In this document: piece after piece, positions 1-7,104 of the stretch
How the letters are laid out: the number at the start of each line of letters is the position of its first letter
How positions within the stretch are numbered: the first letter of the stretch is position 1
Origin: Alteribacter populi
GTDB taxonomy: Bacteria > Bacillota > Bacilli > Bacillales > Salisediminibacteriaceae
Assembly: GCF_002352765.1 (NCBI RefSeq)
Contig: NZ_KZ293963.1
Coordinates: 952,368-1,016,367, forward strand
Direction of reading: 5' to 3'
Length of the DNA: 64,000 nt
Notes under the pieces: model-generated
Told to the model about the DNA's origin: nothing
The model's input: the letters and a program-made list of their open reading frames with translations, nothing else
Database searches by the model: none
Position numbers and translations under genes: made by a program

Positions 1-11
1 GAAAATAGCCT

Positions 12-40
12 ATGATAAACCGCATAGCGTGACAGGGCAA
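12..40 (-). promoter_or_regulatory. Candidate sigma-A promoter reading leftward out of the window
   Basis: On the minus strand TTGCCC (35-40) and TATCAT (12-17) are separated by exactly 17 bp. The -35 matches the consensus at 4 of 6 positions and the -10 at 5 of 6. It would drive a gene lying beyond the left edge; in B. subtilis a GntR-family gene follows spoIIIE, but that gene is not visible here. The -35 is overlapped by the palindrome at 36-53. Confidence 0.35.
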
Positions 41-53
41 GCATGCGCTTGCC
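36..53. promoter_or_regulatory. Perfect 7-bp inverted repeat overlapping the promoter -35
   Basis: GGCAAGC and GCTTGCC flank a 4-nt centre (ATGC). There is no T-tract on either side, so it does not look like a terminator. Its overlap with the leftward -35 box suggests an operator, but this is inference. Confidence 0.35.
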
Positions 54-164
54 TAAAGCTCTAAAAACAAATATGAGTATGTCATTAGCTCAGAAATCAT
101 TCATATTAGAAGCATATTATATTTCCGCAGAAATGTCGTGGTGTCTTCGGGCCTTTATAACTAA

Positions 165-349
165 GGCTGTTTTCTAAAAGATTGTTGTTCTTGACACAAA
201 ATATATAAACTGCGACATAGAAGTAGATTGATTTCCGCTCCGGACAGTCGCTTTCCACGGAAAGCGTAGTGTATTTCCGAAGCGGTAATATATGTCGCAG
301 TTTATTTCAGCTGCGAAGATTAAAAGCAACAATACATACGAAAAGAGCC
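165..349. repeat. MITE-like repeat, family R1 (full copy)
   Basis: A 185-bp element with imperfect terminal inverted repeats: GGCTGTTTTC...GATTGTTG at the left and CAACAAT...GAAAAGAGCC at the right. Inside is a perfect 15-bp inverted repeat (205-219 and 291-305, ATAAACTGCGACATA and its complement) and a nested short hairpin (249-266, CGCTTTCC/GGAAAGCG). It encodes no protein. A diverged copy lies at about 19638-19835 and end fragments lie at 425-446, 31607-31640 and 34275-34290. It looks like a non-autonomous element or a structured-RNA repeat. Confidence 0.6.
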
Positions 350-508
350 ATAATTAAAGGTGAAATAGTAAACATGGATGATGCCTTCATAATTCTGAGC
401 AAAGGGGATAATCATTAAAACAAATAACATCAATGCGAAAAGAGCCTATTAAAAAAAGTGTTAGCTTCCGCCAAATGTTTTAAAGTCGTCCGCTTATAAA
501 TTATTAAT
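350..508. other. Non-coding DNA with an R1 end fragment (425-446)
   Basis: No credible reading frame is present. Bases 425-446 repeat the right end of the R1 element (ATCAATGCGAAAAGAGCC), as if a second copy had been nested here and decayed. Nothing else was recognised before the spoIIIE terminator. Confidence 0.45.
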
Positions 509-540
509 AAAAAAAGCAGCCCCGTAAATAGCGGACCGCT
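509..540 (-). terminator. Rho-independent terminator after spoIIIE
   Basis: On the minus strand an 8-bp stem with two G-U pairs (AGCGGTCC / GGGCTGCT), a 10-nt loop and then seven T residues begin about 15 bp after the spoIIIE stop codon. Confidence 0.6.
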
Positions 541-554
541 TCGAACAATAGTAC

Positions 555-2948
555 TTAACCATTTGATACTTGATCGTCTTGAGATTTACTTACTAAAACT
601 TCCCGGGGTTTACTTCCTTCATATGGTCCGACAATGCCTCGGACTTCCATTTCATCAATAAGCCGTGCAGCACGGGTATAACCAATTCGAAAGCGGCGCT
701 GCAGCATAGATACCGATGCAGTTTGCATCTCGGTAATAAGCTGAACTGCTTCATCATAAAGGTCATCAGCAACTGCTTCATGGACTTCTGTTTCTCCTTC
801 TTGCGGAATCATTTCTTCTGCGTACTGAGCTTTTTGCTGTTCAATACAATATGAAACGATGCCCTCCACCTCTTCATCGGATAAGAAAGCTCCTTGAATT
901 CGCGTTGGCTTTGAAGCTCCGACTGGAATAAACAGCATATCTCCACGGCCAAGTAATTTTTCAGCCCCGTTACTATCGAGGATCGTTCTTGAGTCTGTTG
1001 CACTCGACACACCAAATGCAATCCGTGATGGGATATTCGCTTTGATTACTCCGGTAATGACATCGACAGATGGGCGCTGTGTAGCAATAATAAGATGGAT
1101 TCCTGCCGCTCTGGCCATCTGGGCAAGGCGAGTAATCGAATCTTCTACGTCGGATGAAGCAACCATCATTAAGTCAGCAAGCTCATCGACGATTACAACA
1201 ATAAACGGCAAGTAAGGGTGGTGATCTTCTTCAGGACGTTTTGCATTTTCTTTTTTGATATAACTATTATAACCTTCGATATTTCTCGTGCCAGAATCAG
1301 CAAACAGCTCGTATCGTCTCTCCATTTCCGACACCACTTTTTTTAATGCTTGCGAGGCTTTTTTAGGATCAGTTACAACTGGTGATAACAAGTGTGGAAT
1401 ACCATTATAAACGTTAAGTTCCACCATTTTTGGATCGATCATCATCAGCTTTACTTCGTGTGGTTTACTGCGCATTAAAATGCTCACAATAATTCCGTTA
1501 ATACAGACACTTTTTCCGCTTCCAGTAGCACCTGCGACTAAAAGGTGAGGCATTTTATTTAATTCTGCGATGACCGCATCACCGGAGATATTTCTTCCTA
1601 ACCCAATAGCAAGAGGGTTAGCAGAATCGAGAATTTGTTTTGCCTCGAGTACTTCTTTTAATGTTACTAAAGCCACTTCCTGATTCGGTACTTCAATGCC
1701 AATAGCAGACTTGCCGGGAATCGGGGCTTCAATGCGTATATCTTTCGCTGCTAAGGCTAAAGCGAGGTCATCAGATAAGTTTACGATTTTACTTACTTTT
1801 ACGCCTGCTGAAGGGTAGACTTCATATTTTGTTACCGATGGTCCAAGATGAACTTCGGTTACTCTTGCCTTTACTCCAAAGCTTTCTAACGTCTGTTCAA
1901 GTTTGCGGGCATTTTTTGAGAGCAGATGATGCTCTCTTGTCTGGTTCGTTTTCTTTGGATTATTCAATAATTGCCCGTCAGGTAGTTCATAGTTTTCGTT
2001 TTCCTTAGAGATTACAGCCAGAGAGGCGGTCGGTACGTTAACAATTTCCTCCTCTACATCATCCTCATTCATCTCTACTTTTTGAGTTTGTCCTGGTTTT
2101 GCTTCAACAGCGTCCATTGTTTGCTGTTCCATCTGATGATTAACATCATCTGTTTCATTTCCATCATATGCTTTTGTAGAGAAGTCGTATATAATCGGCT
2201 CTTCTTCCTTTTCTACCGATTGAACAGGAGTTTCTTTTGGTTTCACCGTCTTTTTCTTCTCATCTGCCTGTACTTTCATACTCTCTCGCTTTTCCTTAAT
2301 CGCTTCCTTTAGTGATGACATGCTCTCCATAAACGAAGCTCCAATTGTTGCCACCATTTTCTTTAAATAAGAAACGAAGCCGTCTGTAGCTCTTTTAATC
2401 ACGTCAATGACAGATCTTCCAGTAATAAGGACAACAGCCATAAACATAAGGCCAATCGAGAAAGCTATTGTACCTCCTTCTGCGAACAGAAAGTGTGTCA
2501 TGCTAAAGCCGAGTGCTCCGACCATACCGCCTCCAAGTGTTTCAATGGCCGTTTGATCATTAAGCTGCATAAAGAACAGATGACTTGTATTGCGGATCAC
2601 AGAGCGATCAGCAAATGGTGTCCCTTGAGAAAGAGACTCAAATTGTCGGACGTGGGTCAACAGCGCGATGGCATAAACCAAAATATACACACCGACCATT
2701 CTCCTGGTCCAAAAATCAGGCCATTTCCTCTTTATCATAAAATAAAAAGATAAGAGCAACAAACTGATGGTCAACAGAATATGCCAGTCTCCTAAAATAA
2801 ACCGAAATACTTCTACAATCCCATCTCCTGCAAATCCAAGTCTCGCAAATGCCACTGTAGAGATGACGAGAAGAAAAACGCCAGCCAATTCATAAGTTAA
2901 CTGTGTCTTCCATTTTTGCTTATTCCGTTTACGTTTTCGTTTTGCCAT
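555..2948 (-). CDS. spoIIIE: DNA translocase SpoIIIE (FtsK/SpoIIIE family)
   Basis: ATP-driven DNA pump that moves the chromosome into the forespore at the sporulation septum. The 797-aa protein has a basic N-terminus, four membrane segments within about the first 175 residues, and a charged, low-complexity linker (about 215-340). The FtsK/SpoIIIE motor follows, with Walker A GATGSGKS near residue 472 and Walker B IVVIVDELADL near 586. A C-terminal winged-helix gamma domain (about 725-790) recognises orienting DNA motifs in this family. Length matches B. subtilis SpoIIIE. The ATG is preceded by GAGGTGAT. It is the last gene of the block and has its own terminator. Upstream lie a terminator-like hairpin (3093-3123) and an extended -10 (3147-3155). 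Confidence 0.95.
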   Translation of the reverse strand: MAKRKRKRNKQKWKTQLTYELAGVFLLVISTVAFARLGFAGDGIVEVFRFILGDWHILLTISLLLLSFYFMIKRKWPDFWTRRMVGVYILVYAIALLTHVRQFESLSQGTPFADRSVIRNTSHLFFMQLNDQTAIETLGGGMVGALGFSMTHFLFAEGGTIAFSIGLMFMAVVLITGRSVIDVIKRATDGFVSYLKKMVATIGASFMESMSSLKEAIKEKRESMKVQADEKKKTVKPKETPVQSVEKEEEPIIYDFSTKAYDGNETDDVNHQMEQQTMDAVEAKPGQTQKVEMNEDDVEEEIVNVPTASLAVISKENENYELPDGQLLNNPKKTNQTREHHLLSKNARKLEQTLESFGVKARVTEVHLGPSVTKYEVYPSAGVKVSKIVNLSDDLALALAAKDIRIEAPIPGKSAIGIEVPNQEVALVTLKEVLEAKQILDSANPLAIGLGRNISGDAVIAELNKMPHLLVAGATGSGKSVCINGIIVSILMRSKPHEVKLMMIDPKMVELNVYNGIPHLLSPVVTDPKKASQALKKVVSEMERRYELFADSGTRNIEGYNSYIKKENAKRPEEDHHPYLPFIVVIVDELADLMMVASSDVEDSITRLAQMARAAGIHLIIATQRPSVDVITGVIKANIPSRIAFGVSSATDSRTILDSNGAEKLLGRGDMLFIPVGASKPTRIQGAFLSDEEVEGIVSYCIEQQKAQYAEEMIPQEGETEVHEAVADDLYDEAVQLITEMQTASVSMLQRRFRIGYTRAARLIDEMEVRGIVGPYEGSKPREVLVSKSQDDQVSNG

Positions 2949-3092
2949 GAGTAAATCACCTCAACCGAATATGTATAGCACACTTTTAGGTTTATCGAGC
3001 CAGACTTGTCTCTTTACCTATTCTAGAAGCATTCTTAAAAAGCCTGTTTCTGATAACAATAAACAAAACTTTATGTAGAAAGGGTTGTCATC

Positions 3093-3123
3093 AAAAAAGA
3101 AGAAGCAGCCATAAATCGGCTGC
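3093..3123 (-). terminator. Terminator between ylzJ and spoIIIE
   Basis: On the minus strand GCAGCC and GGCTGC pair around a 7-nt loop, followed by TTCTTCTTTTTT. It lies about 65 bp after the ylzJ stop and ends the tepA-ylzJ unit. A promoter-like extended -10 lies just upstream, so it may also act as an attenuator for spoIIIE. Confidence 0.65.
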
Positions 3124-3146
3124 CATCGAACGCTTGTTTTCATTTT

Positions 3147-3155
3147 ATTATAGCA
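3147..3155 (-). promoter_or_regulatory. Extended -10 element (TGCTATAAT) upstream of spoIIIE
   Basis: A perfect extended -10 on the minus strand, without a recognisable -35 at 16-19 bp. Transcription would start about 15-20 bp before the terminator hairpin at 3093-3123, so any spoIIIE transcript from it must read through that hairpin. Confidence 0.35.
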
Positions 3156-3189
3156 TAGCTTTCTTTGATGAGGCCAGTAAACCTTACAC

Positions 3190-3438
3190 TTAATCTAAGC
3201 CTCCTGTTATCATTTGCGGGTCAACTAAACTTCCAGGTTGATATTGATCTTCCAGGTATAAATTTGGATCGGTAGTCAAAAGACGAATGACGCGCAATTT
3301 CGTCCCACTGATACCCGTACTATTTACAGCTTCTACTACGAGGGAACCACCGGGAATGGAAACAGTTTGCTGCTTTGAAAACTCCTCTTCTTTTGTTGGA
3401 AATATTAAATCTTGGGATTGATATGTGTAGAGGATCAT
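3190..3438 (-). CDS. ylzJ: YlzJ-like protein
   Basis: Small 82-aa protein of the YlzJ-like family, of unknown function, found beside tepA in spore-forming Bacillaceae. No signal peptide, membrane segment or catalytic motif is visible. Its ATG overlaps the tepA stop codon (ATGA), indicating translational coupling, so it is probably made with TepA in the forespore. Identification rests on size, position and general sequence resemblance. Confidence 0.75.
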   Translation of the reverse strand: MILYTYQSQDLIFPTKEEEFSKQQTVSIPGGSLVVEAVNSTGISGTKLRVIRLLTTDPNLYLEDQYQPGSLVDPQMITGGLD

Positions 3439-4229
3439 TGCACGACGTCCCCTTTATTAGGCTTCGTTTCATCAATGAGCTCATTCAATTTTGCAATTGC
3501 TTTTCCAATGCCTCCGACTTCATTAATCATCCCATACGAAACCGCATCCTCACCAATCACATTTGTGCCGATATCTCTTGTGAGGTTCCCTTTTGAGAGC
3601 ATGAGGTCTTTAAACTTTTCCTCTGAGATGTTTGAATGTCGGGTCACAAAGCTGATTACACGGTCTTGCATTTTATCTAAATATTCAAATGTTTGGGGAA
3701 CACCGATTACTAAGCCAGTTAATCGAACCGGATGGATCGTCATCGTTGCCGTTTCGGCTATAAATGAATAATCAGATCCTACTGCAATTGGAACACCGAT
3801 CGAGTGGCCTCCACCAAGAACTAACGTAACCGTTGGCTTTGAAAGAGAGGAAATCATTTCCGCTAAGGCAAGACCTGCCTCTACATCCCCACCTACGGTA
3901 TTTAAGATAACTAGCAAGCCCTCAATATTTGCATTTTGTTCTGCAGCAACAAGCTGAGGAATTACGTGTTCATATTTCGTTGTTTTATTTTGCGGCGGGA
4001 GTTGCATATGACCTTCAATTTGTCCTACGATCGTCAAAACATGAATATTTGTTTGCTCCATTTGCGGTACATTCGTTGAACCAAGCTGCTGAATCTTATC
4101 TAGAATCCCGTCCTTTTCTTTTCCTTTCCCAGGTTCCTGTTGAGGTTGCTGAGGTTGATTAGGTTGCTGAGGTTGATTAGGTTGATTAGGTGCAGGGTTT
4201 GAATCATTATTTTGGTTATATTCACTCAT
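3435..4229 (-). CDS. tepA: TepA, ClpP-like serine protease of spore outgrowth
   Basis: ClpP/crotonase-fold protease (B. subtilis YmfB/TepA). The B. subtilis homologue is produced in the forespore and has been linked to degradation of small acid-soluble spore proteins during outgrowth. In this 264-aa protein a ClpP-like core (about 60-255) carries the nucleophile motif GGGHSIG with Ser near residue 142. The N-terminal ~40 residues are an N/P/Q-rich low-complexity tail made of repeated NQP/QQP units, encoded by tandem DNA repeats. The SD (GGAGG) is 8 nt before the ATG. The upstream region shows a sigma-G-like promoter (4282-4311) and an arm complementary to the SD (4292-4301). Overlaps ylzJ by 4 nt. 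Confidence 0.9.
   Translation of the reverse strand: MSEYNQNNDSNPAPNQPNQPQQPNQPQQPQQEPGKGKEKDGILDKIQQLGSTNVPQMEQTNIHVLTIVGQIEGHMQLPPQNKTTKYEHVIPQLVAAEQNANIEGLLVILNTVGGDVEAGLALAEMISSLSKPTVTLVLGGGHSIGVPIAVGSDYSFIAETATMTIHPVRLTGLVIGVPQTFEYLDKMQDRVISFVTRHSNISEEKFKDLMLSKGNLTRDIGTNVIGEDAVSYGMINEVGGIGKAIAKLNELIDETKPNKGDVVQ
4138..4195. repeat. Imperfect tandem repeat in the tepA 5' coding region
   Basis: Units of 9 and 18 bp related to GGTTGATTAGGTTGCTGA (plus-strand reading) are reiterated. They encode the NQP/QQP-rich tail of TepA. The array stays in frame, so unit gain or loss would change only tail length. Confidence 0.7.
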
Positions 4230-4236
4230 TTGAAAA

Positions 4237-4301
4237 GCCTCCTCTAAAATATCCTAATATAATACGTTGGACTTCCATCTTTAGTATGGAGTAGAGGAGG
4301 C
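4237..4301 (-). promoter_or_regulatory. SD-sequestering inverted repeat in the tepA leader
   Basis: Minus-strand GCCTCCTCTA (4292-4301) is a perfect 10-nt complement of TAGAGGAGGC (4237-4246), which contains the tepA Shine-Dalgarno sequence. The 45-nt loop holds a small 5-bp hairpin (TCCAT/ATGGA). A transcript starting upstream of 4301 would hide the SD. One starting at about 4275, as expected from the sigma-G-like promoter, would lack the upstream arm. Confidence 0.55.
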
Positions 4302-4311
4302 ACTTTCATTC
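4282..4311 (-). promoter_or_regulatory. Sigma-G-like promoter of tepA-ylzJ
   Basis: On the minus strand GAATG (4307-4311) and CATACTA (4282-4288) are separated by exactly 18 bp. This matches the forespore sigma-G pattern GMATR-N18-CATAMTA at every position. It agrees with reported forespore expression of the B. subtilis homologue. The start would be near 4275. Confidence 0.6.
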
Positions 4312-4387
4312 TGAAAGGTTATTAAGTTTTTTATTAGGTCCTTGGATAATAGATAGGTGCTATTGTTTTTTAAGCGTTTTTTCTGTT

Positions 4388-6055
4388 CTAGGATTCCATT
4401 ATGATAGGCATAATCATCGGTCGGCGTTTTGTTTTCTCAAATAGGAAACGACTTAAAACTTCTCTAACATTGTTTTTTAGTTGTGACCATTCCATGATGT
4501 TTTGTTCTTTACATCTCGTTAATGTTTCCTGGACGAGTTCTTCGGCTTCCCTAATCAAGTCCTCAGATTCTCTTACGTAAACGAAACCGCGAGAAATGAT
4601 GTTAGGGCCTGCAATAGCGTTGTTTGTCCGTTTATTCAGAGTGAAGACAACGACAAGAATTCCGTCCTTAGAAAGGAGCCTTCGGTCTCTTAATACGATA
4701 TTTCCTACATCGCCAATGCCAAGCCCATCTATGAGAACATTTCCTGTAGAAATTTTGCCAATTTGTTTCCCTTTACGGTTTTGAAATTCAACACATTCTC
4801 CTTTTTCCAAAAGAAAAATATTTTCAGGATGTACAGAACATGTTTTCGCTAACTCTCCGTGAGCATACTGCATTCTAAATTCTCCGTGAACGGGAATAAA
4901 ATAACGAGGTTTGATCAAATTTAGCATGAGTTTCAGCTCTTCTTGATGACCATGACCCGAAGCATGAATTTTATCTTTGCCAAAAATGACGTCGGCTCCA
5001 GATCTGTGCAGCAAGTCCACGGTTTGTGAGATCGATTTTTCATTTCCTGCTGAAGGAGCAGCTGAAATGATGACACGATCCTTCGCTTTCATCCGCACAT
5101 GCTTATGAGTTCCTTTGGCCATTCTGGAAAGAGCGCTCAATGGTTCATTTTGACTGCCTGTTGTTAACATTACCAGTTTGTCATCATCGTGTTGACTCAT
5201 TTCCTCTATTCCAATTAACATCTCATCAGCAATTGACAGATAATCAAGACGTCGTGCGATGTTGATTACCCGTTTCATCGTGCTCCCTACCGGAATTAGC
5301 TTACGGCCAGTATTGTATGCCGCATCGATAACTTGCTGGATTCGCTGAATATTCGTCGAAAATGTAGCTACAACCATTCTGCCAGGCGCATCGTAGAACG
5401 CTTCATTTAAACTTTGACTGACTTTTGACTCACTTAAACTGTTTCCTGGCTTTTCTGCATTCATACTGTCAGAAAGAAGACATAGAACACCTTTCTCTCC
5501 TAAAGATGCGATCTTGTATATTTCAGTATCATTCCCATCTATTGGTGTTTGGTCAAATTTAAAATCTCCGGTATATACAATCGGACCCTGGGACGTATGA
5601 ATACAAATACCAACTGCATCTGGAATGCTGTGTGTTACATGGAAAAAGGTGAGCGGTGTTCGTCCGACGCGTATTTTAGAATTCTCATTAATTTCTTTTA
5701 ACTGAGGTTTTTTAACACCTTTTAAGTCATTGCACATCTCTTTAACAAAAGCGAGTGTTAATTTCGTGCCGTATATTGGCACGTCTACTTCCCTTAATAA
5801 GTAGGGTATGGCTCCGATGTGGTCATCGTGACCGTGGGATAAGAGGATTCCTTTAATTCTTTCCTTATTCTCGATTAGATATGACATATCCGGTATGACT
5901 AAATCCACACCGAGCATATCATCTTCAGGAAACATTATACCGCCATCAATCACAAGGATTTCATCGTCCAACTCCACTACGTACATGTTCTTTCCGATCT
6001 CGCCAATACCGCCCAAAGCAAAGATTCGAATGTTTTCTGTTCGTTGGTTTGACAA
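4388..6055 (-). CDS. rnjB: Ribonuclease J2
   Basis: Metallo-beta-lactamase/beta-CASP ribonuclease of mRNA turnover and processing, normally partnered with RNase J1. It is 555 aa, the usual length. The zinc/manganese motif HGHDDH lies at about residues 74-79, GDFKFD near 164 and a beta-CASP GSQNEP segment near 300; the C-terminal domain is intact. Assigned as J2 rather than J1 from position: B. subtilis rnjB also lies between dapA and tepA. The likely start is TTG with SD TAGGAGG. A candidate promoter lies at 6123-6152. The active-site motif is canonical, although J2 paralogues are often weakly active. Confidence 0.88.
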   Translation of the reverse strand: MSNQRTENIRIFALGGIGEIGKNMYVVELDDEILVIDGGIMFPEDDMLGVDLVIPDMSYLIENKERIKGILLSHGHDDHIGAIPYLLREVDVPIYGTKLTLAFVKEMCNDLKGVKKPQLKEINENSKIRVGRTPLTFFHVTHSIPDAVGICIHTSQGPIVYTGDFKFDQTPIDGNDTEIYKIASLGEKGVLCLLSDSMNAEKPGNSLSESKVSQSLNEAFYDAPGRMVVATFSTNIQRIQQVIDAAYNTGRKLIPVGSTMKRVINIARRLDYLSIADEMLIGIEEMSQHDDDKLVMLTTGSQNEPLSALSRMAKGTHKHVRMKAKDRVIISAAPSAGNEKSISQTVDLLHRSGADVIFGKDKIHASGHGHQEELKLMLNLIKPRYFIPVHGEFRMQYAHGELAKTCSVHPENIFLLEKGECVEFQNRKGKQIGKISTGNVLIDGLGIGDVGNIVLRDRRLLSKDGILVVVFTLNKRTNNAIAGPNIISRGFVYVRESEDLIREAEELVQETLTRCKEQNIMEWSQLKNNVREVLSRFLFEKTKRRPMIMPIIMES

Positions 6056-6122
6056 TGTTTTTCCTCCTATAGTTTTGTACCTATGTATTATTTATATCGC
6101 CACCGCACATATCACTTATTTA

Positions 6123-6152
6123 AGTATAACGTACAATCAAAACGAAAGACAA
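6123..6152 (-). promoter_or_regulatory. Candidate sigma-A promoter of rnjB
   Basis: TTGTCT (6147-6152) and TATACT (6123-6128) on the minus strand are 18 bp apart. The -35 lies directly in the T-rich tail of the dapA terminator stem. Confidence 0.45.
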
Positions 6153-6200
6153 GAAAGAGGATGTATCAAAACTCGGTCTTTAACCATTTGATACATCCTC
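6153..6200 (-). terminator. Long-stem terminator after dapA
   Basis: A perfect 14-bp stem, GAGGATGTATCAAA (6187-6200 in minus reading) with its complement (6157-6170), closes a 16-nt loop and is followed by TTTCTTGTCTTTCG. It starts just after the dapA stop codon. The T-tract is interrupted, so efficiency is uncertain. Confidence 0.55.
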
Positions 6201-6211
6201 GAATTTTCGTT

Positions 6212-7081
6212 TTAAATCTTTTTGAGTAGCTCAGACAGCCTCTGGCGCTCTTCAGAACTTAAAGGGATAATTGGTAAACGAACGCCACCAACATCAAGTC
6301 CTTGCAGCTGCAGAGCAGTTTTAACAGCTGATGGGTTAGGCGCCATAAACATGCCATTCATAACTGGAACGAGTTGTTGATGCAATTGACTGGCTGCTTG
6401 ATGTTTCCCCTTTAAAAAGGATTCGATCATTGATTGCATCTCGTTTCCGAGTACGTGAGAGGCAACAGAGACGATCCCATTACCACCAATAGCCATGACG
6501 GGAAGAGTTAAACTATCATCCCCTGAATAAAGTGTAAAATCATCAGAAGTATTCGCAATGATTTCCGTCATTTGGTCAAGGTCGCCACTCGCCTCTTTAA
6601 CAGAAACAATATTATCAATTTTCGATAGTTTAATTATTGTTTCAGCACTCATTTCTACCATTGTACGTCCTGGAACGTTGTAAAGCATGATCGGCAACTT
6701 CGTTTTATTTGCAATTGTTTTGAAATGTTCATACATGCCTTTTTGCGATGGTTTGTTGTAATAAGGAGCGACAAGCATTACGGCATCGACACCGGCTTTT
6801 TCAGCTTTTTTCGTAAACTCCACTGATTGATACGTATTGTTAGAGCCTGTTCCCGCGATAATTGGTACACGGTTATCCGCTACTTTAACAGTATGCTCGA
6901 ACAAAGCAAGCTTCTCCTCATAAGATAATGTCGGTGATTCTCCTGTAGTTCCCGCAACGACGAGAGCTTCCGATCCGTTTTCAATTAAATGGTTTATCAG
7001 TTTCGTTGTTTTCGCAAAATCAACGTTTCCCTTTGAATCAAAAGGGGTCACCATAGCGGTTACAACGTGTCCAAAATTCAT
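6212..7081 (-). CDS. dapA: 4-hydroxy-tetrahydrodipicolinate synthase
   Basis: Condenses pyruvate with aspartate semialdehyde, the first committed step to diaminopimelate, lysine and dipicolinate. The 289-aa TIM-barrel has the Schiff-base lysine in VSVKEASGD (near 161), the catalytic tyrosine in MLYNVPGRT (near 133) and the substrate motif GTTGESPTL (near 44). Last gene of asd-dapG-dapA, starting 23 bp after dapG and followed by a strong stem-loop. Together with dpaA/dpaB upstream it supplies the substrate for spore dipicolinic acid. Confidence 0.95.
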   Translation of the reverse strand: MNFGHVVTAMVTPFDSKGNVDFAKTTKLINHLIENGSEALVVAGTTGESPTLSYEEKLALFEHTVKVADNRVPIIAGTGSNNTYQSVEFTKKAEKAGVDAVMLVAPYYNKPSQKGMYEHFKTIANKTKLPIMLYNVPGRTMVEMSAETIIKLSKIDNIVSVKEASGDLDQMTEIIANTSDDFTLYSGDDSLTLPVMAIGGNGIVSVASHVLGNEMQSMIESFLKGKHQAASQLHQQLVPVMNGMFMAPNPSAVKTALQLQGLDVGGVRLPIIPLSSEERQRLSELLKKI

Positions 7082-7104
7082 ATGATCAACTCCTAAATAT
7101 GGTC

